From Polydactylus sextarius (lineage: Eukaryota; Chordata; Actinopteri; Polynemidae), in the NCBI GenBank assembly GCA_016801845.1, contig CM028908.1:23523047-23587046 (forward strand): a stretch of DNA of 64,000 nt, read 5' to 3'. A program made the translations under genes and the position numbers. Below, piece after piece: positions 12,528 through 23,078 of this stretch (within the stretch, counting starts at the first letter, position 1; the number at the start of each line of letters is the position of its first letter). The notes under the pieces are model-generated. The model ran no database searches, was not told the origin of the DNA, and saw nothing but the letters and a program-made list of their open reading frames with translations.

Positions 12528-12557
12528 GGGGTGGTGGGCGGGGAGCGGGTGGGGGGG
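12528..12557 (+). other. G-quadruplex candidate (plus strand)
   Basis: Five G runs of 4, 3, 4, 3 and 7 bases at 12528-12531, 12536-12538, 12540-12543, 12547-12549 and 12551-12557, separated by loops of 4, 1, 3 and 1 bases. This fits the standard G3+N1-7 quadruplex pattern. Confidence 0.75.
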
Positions 12558-13863
12558 TTACATACAAACTTGGTATTGAGGAGCATTGTAGTTTTCCAAT
12601 ACGATCTGCTCTTCTGTGTTATAGCGGGAGGGTGTTAAGAAATCTATTGTAGAGATGTGCGTCATCTCACATGTAGGTGATGTAACCACAAACCGCTGCT
12701 AATACCACGTCTTTACAGTGACTAAGAAGATAAACTGCTTGAATTAAATCCGTAGATTAATTTAAACTGTCATCAAAAAGTAAAACTGGTTTCAAGCAAT
12801 AACATCAGTGCAACGGTAAGTGAATTGAAGTGGGTGGGATGGGGGGTTGATATGGAGGTAATGTGGAAAAAAAATCTGTACATCCTTCACATCCACGCTG
12901 TAAATCTGTTGTGTCCATGATTAACAAAAGGCTGCAGATGTTGTTCCAAATATAGCTGAAGAACATTTTTTCCAGAGTGAATCATTAAAGACAGTTTCAG
13001 TCTTTTTCTTTCCCAGCTCATTTTCTTTTCTTTAATCAATTTATCTATTATCTGTCCACATCATCTCCAGTGTTTCATTGTGTCTTTCCTTTTTCCATCC
13101 TGCTCCCCCCTGTGACTTCCTTTCCCTTCCTCTTTATTTCCTCTCATCTTCTTTTCTCTTGTAATCTAATTTCTCATCTCTCAGCTTCTTCATTAACTAC
13201 ATTTTTAGTTTTATCCCCATCCTGCTTACGTTTAATGTCCTTTAACTATTACCTGTTTGTCCTTATATATTTGTTTGTTTGTTTGTTTTTTTTTATTTCC
13301 TAACATTTCTTCCTTCCTTGCTTTCTTTTAATGTCGTCTCTGTGACCTGCGCTTTTGTATTAATTCATCTAAACTTAAAACTCATCGAGTCAAATTTGTC
13401 CTGCTTTTCTTTTTCTTTCCTGTCACCATGTTTCACCTCACCTTGTACCTTCCTTGTATTGTGGTTTGCAAAATATGATTTATCCTGACAGTATCCGATG
13501 ACTAAGACTGTTTTGTTTTGAATGAATGAATTGAAAAAAAAAATAAAACAGGGTGTATCCGGTTTGCCAGCCTTCCCGTAAATTTATCTTTTTTTTTTAT
13601 TTTATATCTGACAAGAGGAAGGAGCCTGTTAGTCACTCTGACATCAAATTACGCAGCAGCTTGAATCCTTGCCAGTTCAAACGGCTCCAGCGTTCCTTTT
13701 CCGACCAATCACAACATTCCTCGCCGCCTACGGGATTCCTCTAAACCAATGAAGTGCAAGTGTTGAGTGACACAAACGGTATTCCATTCATTCTTCAGTA
13801 ATGAGCATTTAATGGGTACTTTGGTGTTTCCTTTTTTTTTTTCCCTCTATCATCTGTCCACCA
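12558..13863. other. Non-coding DNA with pyrimidine-rich tract
   Basis: From about 13000 to 13480 the plus strand is rich in T and C (many TTCCTT and TTTCT words). The Phe/Ser/Leu-rich frames at 13070-13488 are a consequence. No gene supported. Confidence 0.55.
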
Positions 13864-13883
13864 CCCCCACCCCCACCCCGCCC
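13864..13883 (-). other. G-quadruplex candidate (minus strand), single-base loops
   Basis: C runs of 5, 5, 4 and 3 at 13864-13868, 13870-13874, 13876-13879 and 13881-13883, each separated by one base. The minus strand therefore has four G runs with 1-1-1 loops, the arrangement known to give the most stable parallel quadruplexes; the plus strand could form an i-motif. Confidence 0.85.
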
Positions 13884-14740
13884 TCCTCCTCTTGTACTTT
13901 TTCTTATATGTGTGTGAGCGATGTGGAATTTGTGGTGGGATGTGAGCAAGTTCCTGTTTTTACTTGTAAAGTGCATCCCTGTGGGCTTTTTACGTTATGT
14001 GTGTGTGTGTAGAAGAAATAGAGCGTAGAAATGAGTGACAGAGTGAAACGAGATGCAGCATATGACTGAATGTAAACGGACACCAACACATTCCTCACAT
14101 GTTGAATTTGTCGCCACACTTCTGGTTTCAGGTTTTTCAGAGATTTGTTCACATCTAACACTGACGACTCCTCCTCTACTTCTACTGAACTCATTAAAGT
14201 TCTTACATGGAAAAGTGTTAAAAATATTACTTGACTACATATACACAAGGGGTGGTGTTGTCCTGTTGGAACAGGAAAAAGACCTTCCAAAAATGCTGCT
14301 GCTCAGTAAGAAGTATAGTACTGTTTAAAATGCAACTGTATGCTACAACAATGAGTTTTTTGTTTTGTGTTTCCTGAAACTGGAGAGTGCCAAAACAGCT
14401 GCACACACTGCTGTCCACATACTTGTGGCCAGTTATTGAAACAAAGAACGGGAGTTGAGCTATTCCTGGAAAATCACTGGTTTACGTCATGTTTGCATTT
14501 TTTTGCTCAGAACAGCTGAATAAAGTGTGTAATCCTGTCAAGTGGTTTATTAAAGTATCACATATACATTGACTAAAACTTACACATGATATATGTGGGT
14601 TTTGGCAGCAGGTGGTGGTGATGGACTGGACGTTACGATGACTTGTTATCAGAGAGTGATGAGACGGTGACAATGCTAACATTGGCTACAGTATCTTTAA
14701 AGCATAAAGCATAAATACAAAATTAACCCAATAATGTATC
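13884..14740. other. Unassigned non-coding DNA
   Basis: Opposite-strand open frames (13904-14290 minus, 14053-14328 plus) overlap each other and show no domain. No gene supported. Confidence 0.5.
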
Positions 14741-15138
14741 TTTTTCACTCCATCATTCTAGCACTATTCGACTTGACTCGGTTTGGTTCCAGACACGTCA
14801 TTTTCCATCACAGTTTGGTTCCTCCCCGACTTGAAGTGGTGAATGTCAAAACCGTTGAAACTGCAGCAACATCGCGACATAAAACATCAGTAAACATTAA
14901 TGGAGGACATGGAGGCGATACTGTATTTGTTGCTGGGTTAGCTTACGACGAGGTAGCTAGGACGATGGATATCACTCTTGTCGGTGTTTAAAAATGGCGG
15001 TTGATTATTCTGTTGGCGCTCTCTCAACTCGCTCGCGCCTGGTCATCACATTTTAGTATTGACTCTGCTCGCTTAGTACCTCGCCAGAGCTGGTACCAAA
15101 AAGAGCACTAGGTACCAGGTACAATCCCTAATGGAAAA
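14741..15138 (+). mobile_element. Inverted-repeat DNA element, family A copy 1
   Basis: Collinear with the element at 25621-26079. Shared landmarks are GACTTGACTCGG / GTTGACTCAACTTAG near the left end, CCAGACACGT, ACATCAGTAAAC and GTTAATAGAGGACAT-like words, GGTGTTTAAAAATG, the TTTTAGTATTG...CTCGCTTAG segment, and CCTCGCCAGAGCTGG followed by GGTACCAGGT. The ends, TTTTTCACTCCAT and ATGGAAAA, are a weak inverted pair. No transposase frame. This copy lacks about 60 bases present in the other copy. Confidence 0.7.
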
Positions 15139-16090
15139 CAAAAAAAGCAAGTAGAAGTTAAGTAGTGCTTTGGGTTTGATTGTGATAGCTTCCTATCTTG
15201 CGGTCATTTTGGAGTAAAGATAGCTCAGTTCATCAGCTGACGTTCAATGCAAACTTTGAAGTGACTTTTCTGAAATCAGAGTTGTGTTCTTAGGCGTATG
15301 ATTACGCTATAAAACACAAACCACACTTCCCATGGTCCATTTTACTTTAAATCATTTTACATTGCACGTCGGCCAACTGACATGTCTCATAAAACCTGGA
15401 GGGAATAAATGCTCAGACATCACACACAGAGAGAAACAAGTAAATGTTGCATCCAGTTTTAATGTGTTAATCTTCAGAGAACGGTCGTGGTTTGGTTGTT
15501 TTTTTTTTTTTTTAGGAAAAGAACAAGGTTTGAGTTAAATAAAAAAACTTCCTAATGGTTAGAAGATCTTTCTTATCATGTTACAATGAAAAATGAGGTT
15601 ATCAGTCATGAATAAAAGCAATTATGATTTTAAAAGGAAAAATCAAATAGCTCCCTTCTCTTGTGTCAAATTGTTGCGTTTTATGTATCAAATCATCCAC
15701 CTCAAGGCCACAAGAGTTCACCTGGAGATGAAACCCAACCATGCTGAGTTTTTTCCCAGGACAGTCTTTTGTTTTGACTGTGTGCCTTGAAACAGGAAGT
15801 CAGAGTTAGAGTGAAGACTTTTACCCAATCACATCTGGACGAGAAAGCTGGTTGGCAGATGTTGCAACAGTTTACATTGAGGACATTTGGCTGCACAAAC
15901 TGTAGGTTAAAGGTCAGAAACAACACATCAGCTGTTGAGAATATGACACAAATCTGGAACGATCTGAAGCACTTCTTGTTTTAATCCTTAAAAAGTTGAC
16001 ATGGATATAATTACTTCTACATGTTGACATCCTGGCATTCAGCATGAATGAAAAACAGAGCATGTTAGTATGTTAATAGCAATGAATCTG
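15139..16090. other. Unassigned non-coding DNA
   Basis: No gene or repeat family recognised. A 15-base T run lies near 15499. Confidence 0.5.
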
Positions 16091-16205
16091 CATACAAATG
16101 GACGACATGACAGCTCCGCTAAAGTGAAGCCAAGATCTTCTCGCCCCATAGTGGCTGTTTGAAGTGTGGGTCATAAATCCATCCTCTTGTATGTAAATAA
16201 ATGAT
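16091..16205 (+). repeat. Dispersed repeat fragment (ATGGACGACA...GTGAAGCCAA type)
   Basis: Reads ATGGACGACATGACAGCTCC, then GTGAAGCCAAGATC, CGCCCCATAGTGGCTG and GGGTCATAAATCCA. These words in this order are those of a repeat I recognise as frequent in fish genomes, whose class I cannot name. A related fragment appears at 62308. Assignment is from memory. Confidence 0.45.
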
Positions 16206-16266
16206 GTTATAAAAACCAAGTGACAGGTTATGATCGACAGATGTGATTAACTCGTGCAGGCTATAG

Positions 16267-16887
16267 TCGGGTTTCCATCGAACTTAATCGCAACACTAAT
16301 GTGAATTTATAATAATTCATTTCCATCACCTGTTAAACTAATTAGACTTAGGCTACTCGAGAACATGAACGTCCTCCTCGCCGCAGTTGGACTTGTCAGT
16401 GTGATAGTTTTGGAAATATTTTCAATAATTATTATTTGAAGGAGACAACGATGATTCTGTTACAGCTTCTTACAGCAGAGTTTGCAGTCGTTTCCATATC
16501 ACGTTGACGTCCGTACACATGGAAACGCCAAATTTGCACGTTCATATTCTGTGTATGTTTTCCGTCTATAATTGCCACTATATTTAATTCCTTTATTAAA
16601 TTTAAAAACGCCAATAGCGTTGAGCCCATTCTGCCGTTCTGCTACAGAGCAAGACAGAAGACTGCTGCTTACGGCTACGGAGCAGATATTTGATGCAAAT
16701 ATATGTGAATAAACTGTTTCCATCAACGTTATTTACATTATGGTCCATGCACATTAAGAGTTAATCTCTCTCTCTCAAGCAAATCGATTTTCATAAGGAG
16801 ACTGAAATGCATTTGCAGGTGTTTCCATCAGAGGATTTGTTATTCGCATAACTTAAACGTGCTTTACAACTTGGATGGAAACCCGGT
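16267..16887. mobile_element. Inverted-repeat DNA element with GGGTTTCCATC termini
   Basis: Left end CGGGTTTCCATCGAACTTAA; reverse complement of the right end CCGGGTTTCCATCCAAGTTG. The match is near perfect over the first 12 bases and continues more weakly. Length about 620 bases. Further GTTTCCATCA words occur inside (16720, 16821), so the terminal motif is repeated internally. No transposase frame is seen; superfamily not assigned. Confidence 0.7.
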
Positions 16888-17602
16888 TTATGATGACGTG
16901 GTTCGTCGAGAGTTATTCTGGCTTCAGTTTTTTTCATTTTGACTTGTGAATGAATGCCAAATTTTAGCCCTTAACAGTCGTGTGGCTGATTTTTTTTAAA
17001 AAGTAACTCCTTATATGGAAGTCCTGTCCGTCTGTATTGAAGGTGAAGGGGACATCAAATTGTGTGCTTGGATGTTCGGGTGTGTAATGTAGAACTAAAG
17101 TTATTAAAGTTGTCTCGTCAGAACTCTTTATGTCTCGTATAGTTGACACAAATTTATTTTAAAAAAAACTCAAGAAAATATTGCTGAAGGTTAATGCTCA
17201 GTCATGTTTATATAGTGATTTATTTCATCATATTGATTAGGTGACAAAACTAAACATTGTGTATTCCTAAAACCTCTATAAATTCATTTAAATATTGTAA
17301 TGCAAAAAAAAAAAAAACATCTCTGACTTCTATGGGTCAGAGTCACAACATCATAATGTTGTGACCTTTGACCTTTGAACTGTACAGTTTTGAGGGTAAT
17401 TGAATCATTTTACTCACTGAAATGAAGAACTGCTGCTCTAATGATGAAAGTGTTTACTCCTCAGTTGAAAACAGACAAGCGTTTCGCCTGAAGGAGGTCA
17501 GAGGTCAAGTTCAGACTGCGGATGTAAACAGTCTCCTTGTAATGTATCTTGCCAAAGGGCATGGTGAACGTCAAAGCAACGAAGAGCTGTGTGTAAACAC
17601 GA

Positions 17603-17607
<5 letters not shown>
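16888..17607. other. Unassigned non-coding DNA
   Basis: AT-rich with a 14-base A run near 17303; no gene supported. Confidence 0.5.

Positions 17608-17652
<45 letters not shown>
17608..17652. repeat. (TG)n microsatellite, 45 bp
   Basis: Uninterrupted TG over 45 bases, followed about 95 bases later by a shorter TG patch (17752-17767). The open frame 17422-17697 runs through it and is not considered coding. Confidence 0.95.
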
Positions 17653-17655
<3 letters not shown>

Positions 17656-18179
17656 GCACAGCTCTACGTCGTCCCTCCTCAGCCTGTTAGTGATTAGCAG
17701 GGGAAGCTAACTGCTGTGAGAGAGTGTGTGCGTGTTTGTTTTACCGAGGCTGTGTGTGTGTGTGTGTAAATACATGTTAAATGGACACACACGCTGCTGA
17801 TCACACTAAAACCTCTCAGGATCCTTAGGTAAATGCTTGTTTATATATTTGATGGTGTGCAAACCTGCAGAAGTGTGAGTGTGTTTACAGGTAAACTCGG
17901 AGGATGAGGTCAGTGCGGTCCGAGCTGTTCCATCACGTGATCTGCTCAGGTAAACACGCGGAGCTGAAATCTCGCCTTTTCACTTTGGGGGTTTGTTTGT
18001 TTTGTACATCAAGGAGCCAAAGCCTGTTCTGACCCCATCTGCTGTCAAAGCAACTGTGACGGTGACACCGCAGGTTTAATTTTACAGATCTGAGGATCTC
18101 GAACTTAAAAAACAATTCAGTTTTTCAGTTGATGCATTTCTGTTTTTGTCATGTTCACACAAAGGGAGTTTTTAAGTGT

Positions 18180-18265
18180 CTGAGCACAAGCATCTGCACA
18201 GAAGCGTGAATAATTAATCCTGCAGAGAGAAAATTATGATGACATTTTGATCATTTCCATCTTAA
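18180..18265. promoter_or_regulatory. Enhancer-like non-coding block (candidate)
   Basis: A compact run with GAATAATTAATCC (homeodomain TAATTA and OTX-like TAATCC cores), GAAAATTATGATGACAT and a further TGATCATTTCCATCTTAATGG. It has no simple repeat and lies between two microsatellite-rich stretches. Dense homeodomain-like words are typical of conserved non-coding elements, but conservation cannot be judged from one sequence. Confidence 0.25.
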
Positions 18266-19213
18266 TGGCAAAAGAAACACTACAAACCTCTGAATTATGA
18301 ATGACAGGAGGAAGATTTTCAACCCTGTGTTGTGCCAGCAGGCTTCTTATCATTGGGGGATCAGATCTGCACCAATAAAGCTGGATGTCCTGGATGTAGA
18401 CCACGAGGAAAAACCCTGGGCGAAAGAGTCGATGCTCTACTCACTGCAGCCCATTCATCTTTTTGCCACGAGCGCAGTTTAATAATTAATCAGAGGAGAG
18501 TAGAGAGCAACACTTCTGTGGTTAAATTCAGAGGAAGAAGACTTTGGTGCAGTGTCAACATGAAAAGACTTTACCAGTTAAGCAGAAACGAAGATAAGAG
18601 ATAAAGCAGACTCTGTGAGAGTCCAGTACCTGCAGACTGGAAATGTCAGGATTCATTTTCTTCAACATCCTCTGAGCAACAGATGAGGGGGGAAAAAAAC
18701 AACAAAAAATATATGAATATATAGGAAAGATTAAGAAGACCATTAGAAGACCATCATCTTCAGGATATGGTGAGAGAAGATAATAGTTAAAAGAGTCGAG
18801 TGTAGACCGGAAGTAGGAGACAAACAAGGGGTCTCCTTTGTTAGACCACCCTGACCTAGATCCTCACTGATCTGCTTCTCCACTAACTTGTAACGCCAAA
18901 CAACTTCCTGATTTACTGCTGTGATAAAAATCTTCCTTATTCAGTTGTTTGTTTTAAGTCACACACACACACACACACAAAGAAACTGACGTTAATACAA
19001 ACACAAATGGTTTGGTGAGTATCACTAATGTGGTGTTAATCCAGCTTTTCTCCCTCCACCCACAATCTCTTGAGATGCTCTCAGACTTTCCTCTCTCTCA
19101 CACGGTCAATCTCAGGTCACAGGGACTTTTGTCTGGCCTCCACAACTAGTGACCTTTGACCTCCTATCCAGCGTTTTGTCATCGAGGAACAGAAGCTTGT
19201 AGATCTGCTGTGC

Positions 19214-19215
<2 letters not shown>
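18266..19215. other. Unassigned non-coding DNA
   Basis: Open frames at 18297-18482 and 18332-18604 (plus) overlap in different frames and have no recognisable domain. A short AC patch lies at 18960-18979. No gene supported. Confidence 0.45.

Positions 19216-19259
<44 letters not shown>
19216..19259. repeat. (AC)22 microsatellite
   Basis: Forty-four bases of uninterrupted AC; a shorter AC patch (19267-19281) and a (CT)n patch (19365-19384) follow within 130 bases. Confidence 0.95.
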
Positions 19260-19262
<3 letters not shown>

Positions 19263-19984
19263 GATGGACACACACACACACTGGGTGGGTCATTGACTTC
19301 CAGGGTAAATACATCACTTCTTGGAAACTAAACAGACATGTTTTTGATTGACATTTACAGGGAATTCTCTCTCTCTCTCTCTCTTCTTCTTTTTTTTTTT
19401 GTTTTGCTGTTTTGTTTCTTTCACTCATCCTCACAATATCCATCTCCTCCTTCACTTTGTCATTTATTGACTCATCTTTATCGTCTCATGTGCTCCAAGT
19501 TTCTATCTCAAATAGTCTATTCATTCCTTCGGGGGTTGAAGGGTCATGTTTCCTTCTGCTGAGCTCAGAGGCTTTCCGGTTACAGCCCATTGAGCAACAG
19601 TTCACTGTGTACAGTTTGTTGTTGGATGTGTCCTCTGGCTGTGAGCCCATCCAAACAGAAATGCTGAGTGTGAAGAGTTGGCACAGCAGATGTCGAATCT
19701 AAGCATGTCTCTTTATGTTACTCTCTGTGTGTGTGTACTTCATTATAATTCAGGGAATTCCATGTAACTAATGTGTTTTTTAAACCCCACAAAGTGTTAT
19801 TTTTCCCAGTCTTGTCTCAGCAACAAACGTAGATGCAGCAGAGTAGCAGTGGGTCAGTAGATCAATAGTAAATTAATTTTAAGGATGAGACATTTAGGAA
19901 GCAGGTGTCGGCTGTTACTATGCACTGCATCAAGAGTGCAACAGTATAGATTGTTTAACTTAAAGGTGCTTAAAGTGTTAAAGT

Positions 19985-20870
19985 ATAAAGTACCTGAACA
20001 TCTCACTAGAGTAGAAGTACAGACACTAGAGTAGAAGTACAGACACTAGAGTAGAAGTACAGACACTCGACCAAAAAATAACTTTGGTAGAAGTTCAAGT
20101 CAGTGACTACAGTGATACTCAAGTAAAAGTCTTAAAGTATCTAGTATTTACTGTACTTAAGTATGACAAGTAATCTATTAATTAAATGTACTTAAGTAAT
20201 GAAAGTAAATAAGTAATGAAGTAAAAGTACAAGTACATGTTAATACAAAGTGCATCAGAAATACATGTACATCAAAAAACAGAAGAATATGATAAAGTTT
20301 ATCCAGCACTTTAAAACATGGAGCTACAACAATCTTCATAGACAATGTCTTGAGTCTGAACTAAAGTTTTAAGTTTCTCCATCATCCACCCTTTAAGATG
20401 GAGCCTCCATCAACCCTCAAACATGGTTTTGATGGTCTAAACAGTCACAGGTATACACAGATAGGCCGGAGCCTTTCGTCCGTCATGACATGCATAATTT
20501 GGTCTGTTTTCAGGAGCTTACTGATCCGTAGCAGTACGCAGCAAACAGAGCAATACCACTGGAAACAGTGGGCACTGGGGCAGTGTTACGCAGTAAAGCT
20601 CAAGTACAACCAGTGAAACAAACAAAGAAAAAGAGGACAACATAAATATCTGTCCACTTTTATTGGGCCTTTATAGTGAACTGGAGCAACGACACTGAAC
20701 ATTGAAAATATAAGACTAAAAGTATGTAATTAAGTTAGTAAATGTAGGGAAGTAAAAGTGAAAGTTGACAAAATTATTAAAAAAAAAAAAAAAAAAGTAC
20801 AGATACTCTCAAATATACTGAAGTACAGTAGTGAAGTATTATTACTTATACTGAAGGTGCCATATGTAAG
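19985..20870 (+). mobile_element. hAT-like non-autonomous element, family B copy 1
   Basis: Composed of repeated AAGTAC/CTTAAGTA-like words at both ends with a unique interior, the layout of abundant teleost hAT derivatives. It aligns with the minus strand of 55260-55800 over the segments GATACTCAAGTAAAAGTC...CTTAAGTATGACAAGTAATC (20111-20200), CAATCTTCATAGACAATGT (20330), GTTTCTCCATCATCCACC (20372), AAGATGGAGCCTCCATCAA (20396) and GTGAACTGGAG (20677). Compared with that copy it has about 225 extra bases at 20450-20675, a 20 bp triplication at 20005, and lacks about 70 bases near 20083. An 18-base A run lies at 20779. No transposase frame. Confidence 0.7.
20005..20064 (+). repeat. 20 bp unit repeated three times
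   Basis: ACTAGAGTAGAAGTACAGAC occurs three times without a mismatch (20005-20024, 20025-20044, 20045-20064), then breaks into ACTCGACC. The related copy at 55.8 kb has only one diverged unit, so this is a local expansion near the element end. Confidence 0.95.
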
Positions 20871-20948
20871 TTTTGTTGCTGATGCTACAAATCCAATATC
20901 AGCATCAGTAACTGGTTCTTCACTAATTTAAAAGAAAGTTATATATAG

Positions 20949-21056
20949 GCTTCTCTCTTATGGAACCAGCTCCCAGTTTGGGTCCGGGAGGCAGACACCG
21001 TTTCTACCTTTAAGGTTAGACTAAAAACTTTCCTTTATGATAAAGCCTATAGTTAA
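20949..21056 (+). pseudogene. C-terminal remnant of L2/Maui LINE ORF2
   Basis: Thirty-five codons open from just after a TAG (20946-20948) to a TAA at 21054-21056. The translation contains LLWNQLPVWVREAD followed by TVSTFKVRLKTFLYDKAYS, the conserved C-terminal signature of fish L2-type ORF2 proteins, in a single uninterrupted frame with its natural stop. The catalytic endonuclease and reverse-transcriptase domains are absent, so it is a dead fragment. The intact frame and clean tail suggest a fairly recent insertion compared with the Rex/RTE-like remnants elsewhere in the window. Confidence 0.85.
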
Positions 21057-21095
21057 GGATGGTTCAGGCAGGACACGGGCCTGCCTGAACCATCC
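21057..21095 (+). repeat. Perfect 16 bp hairpin in the LINE 3-prime UTR
   Basis: Left arm 21057-21072 (GGATGGTTCAGGCAGG), seven-base loop, right arm 21080-21095 is the exact reverse complement. It starts directly after the ORF stop codon. Related Maui-type tails carry a similar GCCTGAACCATCC segment, so this may be a normal part of the element's RNA. Confidence 0.9.
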
Positions 21096-21755
21096 TTTAG
21101 TTAAGCTGCTATAGGATTAGACTGCTGGGGGACTCTGACAATACACTGCTCCTCTTCTCTCTGTCCCTCACTCCTCACGTCTCTTTCTCTCCCTCACACT
21201 TCATGTCCTGATATTTATATTTAAATATTACATATTTTTAACATCATCTGCTCTCTCTTGCAGTTGTGTCTCCCCTACCCCTTTCTCTTTTTACAGGAAG
21301 TTTTGACTCCAGAGCTGTTGGATTCCAATTCTTTGACGACATCATCATTTTCATCTTCATCATTTATATTATTATTATTATTGTAATATTAATTGTAATG
21401 ATAATTTTACTTTATTAACAACTACTTGTAACCATCTACTCTCTACTGTCTCTTTCTGGTCTCCCTCTTTTCTTCCTCCCCCCGCCCCCGTCCTCCTCCT
21501 CTCTCTCTTTCTCTGTCTCTTCTTCTCTTTTCCCTGTTTTTATTTCACTCCAACCGGTCGAGGCAGATCAGACCGTCCACTCTGAGTCTGGTTCTGCTGG
21601 AGGTTTCTTCCTGTTAAAAGGGAGTTTTTCCTCCATTGTTGCCAAGTGCTTGCTCATTGTGGAAATGTTGGGTTTCTCTATGTAAAGTGCCTTGAGATAA
21701 ATGTTTTTATGACCTGGCGCTATATAAATAAAATAAATTGAAATTGAATATGCTA

Positions 21756-22514
21756 ACTGGCATTCAGGACATCAACAGGAAACTGTCCAACATATCAACC
21801 AGGACCTGACTCATTATTCATTCAAATCTACTGACATACAACTACACAAATATGAAGGAGTGGTAGAATTAACTGGTCATGTTTGAAACGTGATTAGATC
21901 ACTATTTATTACTTCTGTAGCTGTCTGACATCAGAAAGAAAAAGGTATGTCAACGACTGTTTAATTACCACATACAGGCAACAGGGAGCAGCTTCTTCTT
22001 CTTTTTGCCTGAAGCAAACAGCTGCTGCCGAGATCTAGATCTGCTCCTCAGGCAAAAAGACAAAATCAGGCAACTTGACTGTCAACTCACAATGATTTAT
22101 ACGAAGTAGGAATGAGTTGCTGTAATGACATTGTAACCTCAGTGGTGAGAGAAGAACCTGCACTGAAAACATCTTTACTTCTTCACTGAGTGATACATGT
22201 TTTATGGGTTTTACACTTGTAGGTGAATCTTACACCTGTTTAGTTTTGTATTTTTTTGTAACAGTTGTGTGATGATGACGGTTTAAAAAAAAAAAACAAC
22301 AGCAGCAACAAAGAAAAGTATCAGAGCTAAAGGAATTTTTCATGTTTTGATTTTACGCCACATATTATTTGTTCTTCACAGCACCTGGCGCCTGCATCAC
22401 CCACATGAATCTGCAACACCTCCTTGGTTGCATCATGCTTGTGGTCGTTAATGCAGAGCAGTTAGCCTTTGTCCTGGAGGAACTTTCCAGTTGGATAAAA
22501 GATCATAATAACCC
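21756..22514. other. Unassigned non-coding DNA, one exon-like frame
   Basis: No supported gene. From 22382 a frame without stops follows a pyrimidine-rich acceptor-like TTGTTCTTCACAG and runs into the repeat element that starts at 22515; it encodes no protein I recognise. Confidence 0.4.
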
Positions 22515-23078
22515 ATGTTTCCACTGGGTAAATTTCAGGGAATATCTAGGGGTCAGGAACTTTTCAGGAACGTCTTCTCACTCAACTCTTGTAGCCTCCG
22601 TGTCTCCACCGAGAGTCAGGCCCCGATCAGCGACGGGATGCGGTGGTAGTTGGGATAAGGACTTTGCCGATCGTCTTCTTTGTGGCCGATTCAGTGGCGA
22701 CCGACCACACATTCATCATTATATGGGAAACATTGCAATCAGTTTGCGATGGATTTGAGTGTGTCCCTTCATTTGCTTCTTTGACGCTATTTATAGAAAC
22801 TATTGATACGCTTCTGCTGCTTGGGTTTTAAAAATGGTGCTTCTTTGTTGACTGTGTCTGCGTTGACAGTACCGCCTTGAGTTATAACCAATCACCCCCG
22901 AGTCAACCTAAAACCCCGCCCATGAAGTTCCTGGGGGCTGAACAGAGTACCTAACCCTAAACAGGGACTGTTTTGCCCCTTGGGAACTATTTCTCTGATG
23001 GAGACACGCGCCACAAACTCGACACAGCCGAGCTTACGTAAAATTACCCTAAAGTTCCTGCAGTGGAAACACAGCTAT
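22515..23078. mobile_element. Inverted-repeat DNA element with TGTTTCCACTG termini
   Basis: Left end TGTTTCCACTGGGTAAATTT then CAGGGAA; reverse complement of right end TGTTTCCACTGCAGGAACTT then AGGGTAA. The first 11 bases are identical and the similarity continues with gaps. Length about 560 bases, no transposase frame. The interior is GC-richer than its flanks. The open frame at 22369-22758 is partly inside this element and is not considered a gene. Confidence 0.75.

Larger units (their letters stand above)
20935..21755 (+). mobile_element. 5-prime-truncated L2-clade (Maui-type) LINE 3-prime end
   Basis: Starts within the C-terminal codons of the reverse-transcriptase ORF, continues through a 3-prime UTR of about 650 bases and ends with landmarks known from fish L2/Maui elements: GAGGTTTCTTCCTGTTAAAA, GGGAGTTTTTCCT, GCCAAGTGCTTGCTCAT, TGTAAAGTGCCTTGAGATAA, and GGCGCTATATAAATAAA followed by ATTGAAATTGAA repeats at 21735-21750. 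Severe 5-prime truncation is typical of LINE integration. It begins about 65 bases after the hAT-like element. Confidence 0.9.

Noticed and set aside
20005..20064. Regular 20 bp repeats considered as a CRISPR-like array
   Set aside because: The units are directly adjacent with no spacers, and the setting is eukaryotic transposon DNA.
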